Of a stretch of DNA of 64,000 nucleotides, positions 1-8,109 are shown piece after piece. The stretch is taken from contig JAGCFX010000024.1 in assembly GCA_017649925.1 (NCBI GenBank), positions 1-64,000 of the forward strand, in the 5' to 3' direction. The notes beneath the pieces were generated by a model. The model did not search any database, was not told the DNA's origin, and saw only the letters and a list, made by a program, of their open reading frames with translations. Position 1 is the stretch's first letter. The number at the start of each line of letters is the position of its first letter. The position numbers were made by a program, and so were the translations under genes. This DNA comes from Paludibacteraceae bacterium (lineage in GTDB: Bacteria > Bacteroidota > Bacteroidia > Bacteroidales > Paludibacteraceae).

Positions 1-163
1 ATAAATATATATAATATAGTAAATGCGTACAAAGGGCCAAAAATGGGCAAGTATCCTATGGGTATCCTATGGGTATGGTATGGGTATCCTATGGTGAGCG
101 TTCGACAAGCACTCGAAATTGAAAGAACGAGAACTTTGGAAAATTACTTTTTTTGCTAAATAT
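1..163. other. Left-edge intergenic region
   Basis: No gene is supported here. The stretch is AT-rich at its left end, then holds an 11-bp tandem array (51-94, listed separately), and leads into the potA promoter. An open frame crossing it on the minus strand has no family signature and runs against potA, so I treat it as chance. Confidence 0.6.
51..94. repeat. 11-bp tandem repeat, 4 units
   Basis: There are four head-to-tail 11-bp units. Units 1, 2 and 4 read GTATCCTATGG and unit 3 reads GTATGGTATGG. The same motif with the same copy number, also with a diverged third unit, recurs at 54623-54666. It is intergenic, about 110 bases upstream of the potA promoter. Confidence 0.9.
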
Positions 164-195
164 TTTGCATATGTCAAAAAATTGTTGTACCTTTG
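164..195 (+). promoter_or_regulatory. potA operon promoter
   Basis: TTTG at 164-167 and TACCTTTG at 188-195 are separated by 20 bases and match the Bacteroidota -33/-7 consensus (TTTG, TAnnTTTG). The transcript would start near 200, giving a 5' leader of about 60 bases. The leader contains alternating purine-pyrimidine tracts (213-232 and 233-245). Confidence 0.75.
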
Positions 196-259
196 CAGCG
201 TAATTTGCGTGAGTGTGCACATATGCGCACGCTATGTGTATGTGTTTATAGGTATAAAA

Positions 260-1750
260 ATGGCAAAGAACGATTATATAATTGAGGTACAGCATGTCTC
301 GAAGCAATTCGAGGACGGCAAGTTTGCGTTGAATGACGTGAGCCTTCAAGTGCAGAAAGGCGAGTTCGTGACGATCTTAGGTCCTTCGGGCTGCGGCAAG
401 ACAACATTACTGCGTTGTATTGCGGGTTTTCAGGTGGCGAGTTCCGGTGACATCTTGCTAAAAGGCGAGGATGTGACAAAGACTCCGCCATATCAACGTC
501 CCGTGAACACGGTTTTTCAGAAATATGCGTTATTCCCGCATCTGAATGTATTTAACAATGTGGCGTTCGGTCTGAAGTTGAAGAAAGAAGATCCGGAGGC
601 GATCAAGAAGAAAGTGCGTCAGGCGCTGAAGATGGCGAACTTGACGGGTTACGAAGAGCGTGAAGTGGACACATTGAGCGGCGGTCAGCAGCAACGTGTG
701 GCTATTGCGCGTGCGATCGTGAACAAACCGGAAGTGCTACTTTTGGACGAACCGCTGAGTGCGCTGGACTTGAAGATGCGGCATGACATGCAGATCGAGT
801 TGAAAGAGTTGCACGAGAAACTGGGTATCACGTTTATCTACGTGACGCATGATCAGGAAGAGGCGTTGACGTTGAGCGACCGCGTGGTAGTGATGAGCGA
901 AGGAAAGATTCAGCAGATAGGAACCCCGACGGATATCTACAACGAGCCGCAGAACTGCTTTGTGGCAGATTTTATCGGCGAGAGCAATATCTTGAGCGGC
1001 ACCATGATACGCGACAAACGCGTGGAGTTCTGCGGTCAGGAGTTCGATTGTATCGATACCGGCTTCGGCGAGAACAAGCCTGTGGACGTGGTGATTCGTC
1101 CGGAGGATATTTATATTTGGAAGAAGCCTAGCCCTAACCCCTCCCTAAAGGGAAGGGGACAAAACGAGGTGGTTGTAAATCTTGATGATGATCCGGAAGA
1201 TCGCGTGCCGAAAGGTAAGTTCACGAAGTGGTATGGCGAAGTGCAGAGTTGTATTTTCAAGGGTGTTCACTATGAGATGCGTGTGCTGACGCCAGATGGA
1301 TATGAGTTTTTGATTCAGGATTATCATGAGTACTTACCGGGCACGGAAGTGGGCATGTTGGTTCGGCCGGAAGATATCCAAATCATGAAGAAAGAGCACT
1401 ATATCTGGAATTATTTTGAAGGCGAAGTGCTCAAGAACGGCAAGGTATGGTTCTTGGACGCCGAATGGGACGTGGAAGAGAAAGCATTGGAAGGCTTTGA
1501 ACCGGGCGAACAAGTTCAAGTGCGCGTGAAGTTCCGTGACATCGATTTGCAGGACTACGAAGAAGAAGGAACGCTGAGCGGCGAAGTGCATTTTATCCTA
1601 TACAAAGGCAATCACTACCATCTGACAATTCGTACGGACGAGGGACACGATTTGTATGTGAATACGAACGATGTGTGGGATGATGGCGACCGCGTGGGAA
1701 TCGTGATCAAGCCGAAAGACATTAAGATTGATAAGTTGGAAGTTGTTTGA
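260..1750 (+). CDS. potA: Spermidine/putrescine ABC transporter ATPase PotA
   Basis: This is the cytoplasmic ATPase that powers polyamine import. The protein has 496 residues from ATG 260; the open frame reaches upstream to 119, but that part includes the promoter. Visible motifs are Walker [10 protein letters not shown] (41-49), the Q-loop near 87, signature LSGGQQQR (139-146), Walker B VLLLDEP (159-165) and the H-loop THDQ (196-199). The C-terminus is longer than in E. coli PotA (about 378 residues). It carries three similar strands, [20 protein letters not shown] and [10 protein letters not shown], suggesting extra TOBE-like units. A palindromic repeat inserted in frame (1127-1160) encodes the linker [10 protein letters not shown] after the first strand. 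The gene is the first of potABCD, and its stop lies in a 10-bp repeat array. Confidence 0.93.
   Translation: MAKNDYIIEVQHVSKQFEDGKFALNDVSLQVQKGEFVTILGPSGCGKTTLLRCIAGFQVASSGDILLKGEDVTKTPPYQRPVNTVFQKYALFPHLNVFNNVAFGLKLKKEDPEAIKKKVRQALKMANLTGYEEREVDTLSGGQQQRVAIARAIVNKPEVLLLDEPLSALDLKMRHDMQIELKELHEKLGITFIYVTHDQEEALTLSDRVVVMSEGKIQQIGTPTDIYNEPQNCFVADFIGESNILSGTMIRDKRVEFCGQEFDCIDTGFGENKPVDVVIRPEDIYIWKKPSPNPSLKGRGQNEVVVNLDDDPEDRVPKGKFTKWYGEVQSCIFKGVHYEMRVLTPDGYEFLIQDYHEYLPGTEVGMLVRPEDIQIMKKEHYIWNYFEGEVLKNGKVWFLDAEWDVEEKALEGFEPGEQVQVRVKFRDIDLQDYEEEGTLSGEVHFILYKGNHYHLTIRTDEGHDLYVNTNDVWDDGDRVGIVIKPKDIKIDKLEVV
1127..1160 (+). repeat. GC-rich palindromic insertion inside potA
   Basis: The core 1138-1158 is an imperfect inverted repeat: CCCCTCCC, loop, GGGAAGGGG. 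It is read in frame as [12 protein letters not shown] within the C-terminal region of PotA. The peptide does not resemble its surroundings and falls between two TOBE-like strands. It looks like a mobile palindromic element that landed in frame. Confidence 0.6.
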
Positions 1751-1780
1751 TGTTGTTTGATGTTGTTTGATGTTGTTTGA
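1741..1780 (+). repeat. 10-bp tandem repeat at the potA/potB junction, 4 units
   Basis: Four copies of the 10-mer TGTTGTTTGA run head to tail; the first has one changed base. The potA stop codon (1748-1750) is in unit 1. Each unit boundary makes TGATG, an overlapping stop and start. Only the ATG at 1770 is in frame with potB, because 10 is not a multiple of 3. Confidence 0.9.
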
Positions 1781-1781
1781 C

Positions 1782-2579
1782 ATGAGTAAGCTCGTTCAGA
1801 TATTTTCTTCGCGTCGGACGTGGGCATGGCCTTACGTGCTATTCATGGTGCTATTTGTGGTGTTGCCGCTGATCTTGGTGGGCGTTTATGCATTCACGGA
1901 TATAAACGGCAATTTCACCATCCGTAACTTTGCGAAGTTCTTCACGCACAGCGAGGCGATTCAGGCGTTTTTGTACTCGGTGATGATTGCCGTTTTCAAT
2001 ACCGTCATCTGTCTGCTGATCGGTTATCCGGCAGCGTATATCATGGCGCAAGAAGACTTCCGCACACCGAAAGTGATGGCGATGCTGTTTATTCTGCCGA
2101 TGTGGATCAACTTCCTGCTGCGAACGGTTGCAACGGTGGAACTGTTCAATATGTGCGGTTTGCCGCTAGGCGAAGGTGCGCTGCTTTTCGGTCTTTGCTA
2201 TGACTATTTGCCGTTTATGATTTACCCGATTTACAATACTTTGCAGAAGATGGATAACTCGCTTGTGGAAGCGGCGCAGGATTTGGGTGCGAACAGATGG
2301 GTTTGTTTCTGGAAAATCATCGTTCCGCTGAGTATGCCGGGTGTGTATAGCGGTATAGTGATGGTATTTATGCCAACCGTTTCGACGTTTGCAATAGCAG
2401 AGCTATTGACGCATAATAACATCAAGCTGTTCGGTAGTCTGATTCAGGATTATATCACGACAACCGACCTGCTGAACTACGGCGCAGTATTGTCGTTAGT
2501 GCTGCTGATTATTATCGGCTTGACGTCGTTCTTCGGCGACCATGACAGCGCAAGCGGAGAGAAAGGAGGGCTGGTATGA
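1782..2579 (+). CDS. potB: Spermidine/putrescine ABC transporter permease PotB
   Basis: Inner-membrane permease subunit with 265 residues from ATG 1782 (MSKLVQIF). An in-frame ATG at 1770 inside the tandem repeat would add four residues. The first membrane helix follows RRTWAWPY. Further hydrophobic segments fit a six-helix permease. The ATPase-coupling EAA loop is seen as VEAAQDLGANRW, followed by a proline-rich segment near residue 180. The length is close to E. coli PotB (about 275). It follows potA by 31 bases, almost all repeat DNA. Its TGA stop overlaps the potC ATG (ATGA), which suggests translational coupling. Confidence 0.92.
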   Translation: MSKLVQIFSSRRTWAWPYVLFMVLFVVLPLILVGVYAFTDINGNFTIRNFAKFFTHSEAIQAFLYSVMIAVFNTVICLLIGYPAAYIMAQEDFRTPKVMAMLFILPMWINFLLRTVATVELFNMCGLPLGEGALLFGLCYDYLPFMIYPIYNTLQKMDNSLVEAAQDLGANRWVCFWKIIVPLSMPGVYSGIVMVFMPTVSTFAIAELLTHNNIKLFGSLIQDYITTTDLLNYGAVLSLVLLIIIGLTSFFGDHDSASGEKGGLV

Positions 2580-3913
2580 GACGACTATTGGTCATTGGTT
2601 ATTTGTCATTGGTCATTTGTTTGCCTATTTTCGCGCAATCGAATTTGACGTATGCGTTAAAAGTCGGGACGACGGGCGAGGTACAGTTGCTGCAGGAGTT
2701 TCCGGAGAGTTATGCGGGCGAGAAGGTGAATGTGAAGGTACAATGTACAGAGTACAATGTACATGGGATCGATTCGTTGGATTTTGTGTTTGCAGACCAA
2801 CCGTTGGCGATAACAGATAAATTCGACAGCATCTATAGTTATACGGATGCTGCGGATGTGCAATGGGCCGTTTGGCAGAACAAGAAAGAGATAAAGAACC
2901 GCGGTCAGAAAGTGCTGCGGGACAATGCATATAAGACGTTCGTTGAGTATGTGCATGCCAACACGGCCGTAGCCAAACGCAGCAGAGGTTGGATTTGGTG
3001 GGTGTTTGCGGGATTGCTGCTATTGGGCACCGCGGCTTATGGCGGATATATCGTATGGAGCCGACGCAAAGAGAAAGAGTTGAGTTCCGTAGAACAGGAG
3101 ACGCTTCGCCGCAAACGCATGGGTAACCGCCGCCATTACGGTTCGCAGTTATACTTGTGGTTGCTATTGCTGGTATTATATGCGCCGATAGCGCTGATTG
3201 CCGTCTTCAGCTTCACGAAGAGTAAGATTCTCGGCAACTGGACCGGTTTCTCAATGGATCTGTATGTCAATCTTTTTACCGGCAAAGCGGATGCAGGATT
3301 GAATAGCGCCATTTGGTACACGGTGGTTATTGCGTTGATTGCAGCCGTGTGCTCCACATTGCTGGGAACACTGGCGGCGATAGGTATTTACAATATGCGG
3401 GCAAGAAGTCGCAAAGCGGTGAGTCTGCTGAACTCCGTGCCGATGATTAACCCCGATATCATTACCGGTATATCGCTTTTCCTGCTGTTCGTGGCTCTGG
3501 GAATGAGTCAAGGTCTGGCGACGGTTTGTATCGCACATGTGGTGTTCTGTACTCCGTATGTGGTGCTGAGTGTGCTGCCGCGTCTGAGTCGCATGAACCC
3601 GAATACCTATGAGGCGGCACTGGATTTGGGTGCTACGCCCGCGCAGGCACTACGAATGGTGATGTTGCCGGAGTTATGGCCGGGCATGCTGAGCGGTTTT
3701 ATCTTGGCGCTGACGCTATCCGTTGATGACTTCGGTGTGACATTCTTTACCAAAGGTAGCGGCGGTCTGGAGACACTGAGTACTTTCATCTACTCCGACG
3801 CGCGCAAAGGCGGTCTAACGCCGGAACTACGACCGCTGTTCACGATTATTCTACTCGTGATGTTGATTGCTTTGATTGTAATAAATATTCGTAATAACAA
3901 ACAAAAAAAGTAA
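2576..3913 (+). CDS. potC: PotC permease with a 181-residue N-terminal extension
   Basis: Residues 182-445 are a complete PotC permease. They begin at an internal Met (3119) and total 264 residues, the length of E. coli PotC, with the EAA loop YEAALDLGATPAQAL. In front lies an unusual extension: a signal-peptide-like start (MRRLLVIGYLSLVICLPIFA), about 120 residues predicted to be periplasmic, a helix near 140-162 (WVFAGLLLLG) and a basic cytoplasmic linker. I do not recognise the extra domain. Topology stays sensible, since the PotC part would still start in the cytoplasm. Two 14-bp direct-repeat pairs lie in the extension, one of them encoding most of the signal-peptide core. The ATGA overlap with potB supports the upstream start. 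An internal start giving plain PotC is possible. Confidence 0.85.
   Translation: MRRLLVIGYLSLVICLPIFAQSNLTYALKVGTTGEVQLLQEFPESYAGEKVNVKVQCTEYNVHGIDSLDFVFADQPLAITDKFDSIYSYTDAADVQWAVWQNKKEIKNRGQKVLRDNAYKTFVEYVHANTAVAKRSRGWIWWVFAGLLLLGTAAYGGYIVWSRRKEKELSSVEQETLRRKRMGNRRHYGSQLYLWLLLLVLYAPIALIAVFSFTKSKILGNWTGFSMDLYVNLFTGKADAGLNSAIWYTVVIALIAAVCSTLLGTLAAIGIYNMRARSRKAVSLLNSVPMINPDIITGISLFLLFVALGMSQGLATVCIAHVVFCTPYVVLSVLPRLSRMNPNTYEAALDLGATPAQALRMVMLPELWPGMLSGFILALTLSVDDFGVTFFTKGSGGLETLSTFIYSDARKGGLTPELRPLFTIILLVMLIALIVINIRNNKQKK
2591..2618 (+). repeat. 14-bp direct repeat in the potC signal-peptide region
   Basis: GTCATTGGTTATTT is followed directly by GTCATTGGTCATTT, with one mismatch. The pair encodes LVIGYLSLVIC, the hydrophobic core of the N-terminal extension. 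Related strings of the type attGGTtATT occur in spacer DNA at about 47011-47035 and 55190-55215, so this looks like spacer-type repeat sequence recruited as coding sequence. Confidence 0.7.
2738..2763 (+). repeat. 14-bp-period palindromic repeat in the potC extension
   Basis: GTACAATGTACA occurs at 2738-2749 and again at 2752-2763, separated by GA. Each copy is nearly self-complementary. It is read as the peptide VQCTEYNVH in the periplasmic part of the extension. Confidence 0.8.
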
Positions 3914-3917
3914 TGCT

Positions 3918-5162
3918 ATGAAGAAAATTTTTATCTCTGTGTTGGCTATCGCAGCCATTGTGTTCAGTTCCTGCAACCGCGTAGATCGTGCACATCAACT
4001 GAAAGTATTGAACTGGGCGGATTACATCGATGAGGACGTGAAGGCCAATTTTGAACAATGGTACTTTGACCAAACGGGTGAGAAAGTGCAACTTGTGTAC
4101 GAGACATTTGACATCAACGAGACCGCGTTGACGAAAATCGAAGTGGGTCACGAGGATTATGATGTGTTCTGTCCGTCGGAGTATATCATTGAGCGCATGT
4201 TGAAAAAAGACCTTGTTTTGCCGATTCAGAAAGAATTGATTCCTGATTCGATTTGGTATTTCGACAACATCTCTCCGTTCGTGCTCAACAAATTCCAACA
4301 GATGGCACCGAAAGCAGACATTCAGGTAAGCGACTATACGGCAGGTTATATGTGGGGAACAACAGGTTTTATCTATAACCCGCAATACGTAAAACGCGAA
4401 GAATTGCAGAGTTGGGGCGCTATTCTCAATCCGAAATTTGAGAACCGTATTCTGATGAAAGATGCGTTCCGCGATGTTTATTCGGTATTGGTGCTCTATG
4501 CTTTTGCTGACCAAATTGAGAAAGGCGAAGTGAACCGCGACGAGTTGATTCGTAATATCACTCCGGAACGCGTAGCGGCTGTGAAAGATATTCTGCTGAA
4601 AGCGAAAAAACAGATCTGCGGCTGGGAAGTGGACTTCGGTAAAGAAGAAATGACGAAAGGCAAAGCATGGCTGAACTTGAGTTGGTCGGGTGATGCGCAG
4701 TTTGCAATTGAAGAGGCCGCAGAAGTAGGCGTTATGCTGGATTATATCGTTCCGCAAGAGGGATCAAACGTATGGTTCGACGGCTGGGTTATTCCTAAGT
4801 TCGCAAAGAACGTGAAAGCCGCTACCTATTTCATCGATTATATGTGCCGCGCTGACAATGCGTTGGCTAACATGGAAGAGATTGGTTATGTATCCTGTGC
4901 CGGCGGCGAGAAGGCAGCTGCCACTATTTTGGCAGAGCAAAACGATGAGGAAGAATGGCCGGATGCTATTGACGCAAGCTATTTCTTCGGCAACGAGAAG
5001 ATATTGGTTGACGGCGAAGAACTTGATCCGCACGCGCTGCATCTAAACCCTGTTTACTATGCCGACAAGAGTATTATTGACCGTTGTGCACTGATGCACG
5101 ATGCCGGCGATGCACAAGAGATGCTGCTGGAGATGTGGAATGAGGTCAAACTGGCACGATAG
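3918..5162 (+). CDS. potD: Polyamine-binding lipoprotein PotD
   Basis: Substrate-binding protein of the polyamine importer, 414 residues. A lipoprotein signal is visible: MKKIFISVLAIAAIVFSSC, with the lipobox Cys at 19, so it is probably tethered to the outer face of the inner membrane. The mature start KVLNWADYIDEDV matches the PotD/PotF family. WSGDAQFAI and NVWFDGWVIPKFAKN correspond to segments carrying polyamine-contacting Trp and Asp residues in E. coli PotD. It is somewhat longer than E. coli PotD (348). It starts 4 bases after the potC stop and completes the potABCD set. Confidence 0.93.
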   Translation: MKKIFISVLAIAAIVFSSCNRVDRAHQLKVLNWADYIDEDVKANFEQWYFDQTGEKVQLVYETFDINETALTKIEVGHEDYDVFCPSEYIIERMLKKDLVLPIQKELIPDSIWYFDNISPFVLNKFQQMAPKADIQVSDYTAGYMWGTTGFIYNPQYVKREELQSWGAILNPKFENRILMKDAFRDVYSVLVLYAFADQIEKGEVNRDELIRNITPERVAAVKDILLKAKKQICGWEVDFGKEEMTKGKAWLNLSWSGDAQFAIEEAAEVGVMLDYIVPQEGSNVWFDGWVIPKFAKNVKAATYFIDYMCRADNALANMEEIGYVSCAGGEKAAATILAEQNDEEEWPDAIDASYFFGNEKILVDGEELDPHALHLNPVYYADKSIIDRCALMHDAGDAQEMLLEMWNEVKLAR

Positions 5163-5165
5163 TTG

Positions 5166-5177
5166 ATAGTTAACTAT
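5166..5177. repeat. 12-bp palindrome between potD and the TPR gene
   Basis: ATAGTTAACTAT is a perfect palindrome in the 19-base gap. No promoter motif accompanies it. It may be spacer-type repeat DNA or a small operator. Confidence 0.4.
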
Positions 5178-5181
5178 TATA

Positions 5182-8109
5182 ATGAGAAAAATTCTATTTA
5201 TCTTTTTCTGTCTCGTGAGCCTGGGCATAAGTGCCCAAACCACGGAGATGGAGACACGTTACAATGAGTTGTCGGCTCGTTTTGACGGGCGTGATAAGTT
5301 GTTGCAGCGTGACCTAAAGGCGTACCTGCAGGCTTATCCCTACACCACGTTTTTGGATGAAGTTCACTTCATGCAAGGTGTGCTGCAAGTGGAGAAAGGG
5401 CATTACAAGAATGGTCTGAAGGTGCTGGAACAAGTGGAAGCCAAAGCGCTGACGCGTCAGCACCAAACGGATTATTCTTTCTATCGCGGTTATGCCTATC
5501 TGATGATGCAGGAGTATCAACGGGCTTCGATTTACTTTGCGCAATTAGGCAAAGGCGACAATCGTTATGCCTCCCGCGGAACGTATTATAACGGTTACTG
5601 CCAATACAAATTGGGTAACTATGATGCGGCACTTAAAGCCTTCCAACAACTGGAAAACGACCCATCGTATGAGAAAACTGTTCCGTATTATCTGACACAG
5701 ATTTATTATACGCAGGGTGATTACGAAGAGGCTTCCAAACGAGCCGAAACCCTTCTTCGCGAACACCCGGAAAGTCTCAATAACGGAGAGTTACACCGTA
5801 TCTTAGGCGAGATGTACTACCAGAAAAAGGACTATGCACAGGCTGCAGAGCACATGAAGCAGTATGTGCAATGGGCTAAAGAGCAAGAGACGGAATTGGT
5901 ACGTAACGACCTGTTTATTTTAGGCACGGCAGAGTATCAGTTGGGTGAGTATGCGGAAGCAGTGAAGTATCTCAAACAGATGAAGCAAGAGCGCGACACC
6001 TTGTCTGAGGCGGCTTGCATGACGATGGGTAATGCGTATGTGCAGATGAAACAGCCGGAACAAGCGAAGTTATCTTTCCAAGCTGCCATCAACTATGGCA
6101 TCACGCCGGCTGTAAAAGAAGAGGCGGCATACAACTACACATTATGTACCTACCAGACTGCCGCTCCGCTTGGCGAAGCCGTGAATGCCTGCCGAGACTT
6201 TATCAAGCAATATCCGGAATCCAAATACAAGAACCGCGTTTACGGTCTGCTGAGCGATGCGTTGATGCAGACAAAGAATTATGAGGCCGCGATTGCGATG
6301 CTGGATTCCATTAACCGACCTACGCCGAAAATGCTGCAAACCAAGCAGTATTTGCGTTATCAGTTAGGTGCGGACAATTTCCTGCAAGGCAAGATGCAAC
6401 AGGCTATTGATTGGACTAGCGAGGTGATTAATCATACTTCCGAGTCATCCCAATACACGACAGAGGCATTCTATGTGCGCGCGGAAGCGAATTATCGTTT
6501 GCGTAACTACAGCGCCAGTGAGCAGGACCTGAATGCTTTCTTCAGCCGTTCGGATGCACGGCAGTCAGCGAACTATGTGATTGCGCGATATCTGCAAGGT
6601 TATACCTATTTCTCGCAAGGTCAATACGACAAAGCGCGTAATACTTTCTCGGCTTATATAGATGGTGCGTTAGCGACTGAGACGACGTATGCAGATGCGC
6701 TGAATCGTATCGGCGATTGCTATTTCAATGCCCGCGATTTCTCACAAGCCATCACCTATTATACGCAAGTGAGCAACCTGCAGGCAGCAGGGGCAGATTA
6801 TGCCTATTTCCAACGCGGCTATGCACTCGGTTTGCAGCATAAGTATTCCGAGAAAATCAATGTGCTGCGCGAATTGGTGAAACGCTACCCGAAATCCGAC
6901 TATGCGGATGACGGTGTTTATGAGACAGCGCGCGCGCAACTGCAGCAGGAAGACGAACGCGGAGCAATTATCACCTATGAACAACTGCTGAGCAGTTATC
7001 CGCATTCAACACTGGCTCGCAAGGCATCTCTTGAGCGCGCGATGCTCTATCGCAACCTGCGTCAGAACGACCAGGCTATTGCCGCATACCGGCAAACGAT
7101 TGAGAAATATCCGGCGACCGAGGAGGCCTATACGGCGCTTGATGCACTGCAGGCTCTTTATGTGGAGTCTGGCAATGTGAGCGAGTATCTGGCATACACA
7201 AAGAACCTCGCAAAAATGAATATGAATGTCACTACGCAGGAGGATTCATTGCTCTATGCTGCGGCAGAAATGCAGTATATGCAAGCATCATACCAGAAAG
7301 CGACTGTGACGTTGAACAACTACATCACGCAGTATTGTGCCGGCGGACGTTATTGCACTACGGCTCGATATTATCTGGCGGATTCTTACTATCGCTTGGG
7401 CAAGACTTCTGATGCGTTGGCGCAATACAAGGTGCTGGCAGAGATGAATGCCAACCCATATCAGGAAGAGGCGGCAACGCGCGTGGCGGAGATTTGTTAT
7501 GACAAGGCGGACTATGCATGCGCACAAGAGGCCTTCTATCGCATGCTGGCGCTTGCTTCGACGCGAGAAAACACCACCGTTGCCCGTCTGGGTATCTTGC
7601 GCTGCAGTCAAGCACTCGGTCGTCATCAGGCAGCCATCGACATCGCAGAGCAGATTCTTAATGACCCGCCTATCAATGCCGAGACAAAAGCGGAGGCACT
7701 TTACGGTCGTGCCAAAGCATGTGTGGCGCTCAAACAATGGCGTAAAGCGCAACCGGATTTGCAGACACTGGCTGCCGAAGTGCGCACAGCACAAGGTGCA
7801 GAGGCCAAATACCTGTTGGCACAGAGTTATTTTGAATTGAAAGATCTGGATGCAGCGGAGACACAAGTGATGGAGTTCACACAAATGAATACGCAGCAGC
7901 AGTATTGGTTGGCGCGAGCACTCGTGCTATTAAGCGATATTAACCGCGAACGCGGTGAGTACTTCCAAGCACGACAATATCTACTCGTGCTGCAACAGAA
8001 CTACAGCATCAAGGGAGATGATATACCGGCGCTCATCAAGACACGCATCGCAGCGCTGGATAAACTGGAACAACCCGTAGTAAAGGAGGATAACGATGAA
8101 GAGGATTAA
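5182..8109 (+). CDS. Secreted tetratricopeptide-repeat protein
   Basis: 975 residues, with a signal peptide (MRKILFIFFCLVSLGISAQ) and then repeated 34-residue TPR helical hairpins over almost the whole length. Typical pieces are GTYYNGYCQYKLGNYDAALK, TAEYQLGEYAEAVKYLKQM and ARYYLADSYYRLGKTSDAL. The tail is acidic (EDNDEED). It probably acts in the periplasm or at the outer membrane as a protein-binding scaffold. It lies 19 bases after potD and overlaps the next gene by 14 bases, so co-translation with the barrel protein is likely. From memory, a large TPR protein beside such a barrel is a recurring Bacteroidota pair, but the role is not established here. No catalytic motif is seen. Confidence 0.85.
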   Translation: MRKILFIFFCLVSLGISAQTTEMETRYNELSARFDGRDKLLQRDLKAYLQAYPYTTFLDEVHFMQGVLQVEKGHYKNGLKVLEQVEAKALTRQHQTDYSFYRGYAYLMMQEYQRASIYFAQLGKGDNRYASRGTYYNGYCQYKLGNYDAALKAFQQLENDPSYEKTVPYYLTQIYYTQGDYEEASKRAETLLREHPESLNNGELHRILGEMYYQKKDYAQAAEHMKQYVQWAKEQETELVRNDLFILGTAEYQLGEYAEAVKYLKQMKQERDTLSEAACMTMGNAYVQMKQPEQAKLSFQAAINYGITPAVKEEAAYNYTLCTYQTAAPLGEAVNACRDFIKQYPESKYKNRVYGLLSDALMQTKNYEAAIAMLDSINRPTPKMLQTKQYLRYQLGADNFLQGKMQQAIDWTSEVINHTSESSQYTTEAFYVRAEANYRLRNYSASEQDLNAFFSRSDARQSANYVIARYLQGYTYFSQGQYDKARNTFSAYIDGALATETTYADALNRIGDCYFNARDFSQAITYYTQVSNLQAAGADYAYFQRGYALGLQHKYSEKINVLRELVKRYPKSDYADDGVYETARAQLQQEDERGAIITYEQLLSSYPHSTLARKASLERAMLYRNLRQNDQAIAAYRQTIEKYPATEEAYTALDALQALYVESGNVSEYLAYTKNLAKMNMNVTTQEDSLLYAAAEMQYMQASYQKATVTLNNYITQYCAGGRYCTTARYYLADSYYRLGKTSDALAQYKVLAEMNANPYQEEAATRVAEICYDKADYACAQEAFYRMLALASTRENTTVARLGILRCSQALGRHQAAIDIAEQILNDPPINAETKAEALYGRAKACVALKQWRKAQPDLQTLAAEVRTAQGAEAKYLLAQSYFELKDLDAAETQVMEFTQMNTQQQYWLARALVLLSDINRERGEYFQARQYLLVLQQNYSIKGDDIPALIKTRIAALDKLEQPVVKEDNDEED

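Noticed and set aside
51..94. CRISPR array
   Set aside because: The units are 11 bp and contiguous with no spacers; the same holds for the other arrays.
119..259. Extended N-terminus of PotA
   Set aside because: The extra 47 residues run through the promoter and leader; ATG 260 starts a normal PotA.
7448..7840. 130-residue plus-strand open frame inside the TPR gene
   Set aside because: It lies in another frame of a clear TPR coding region and has no family signature.
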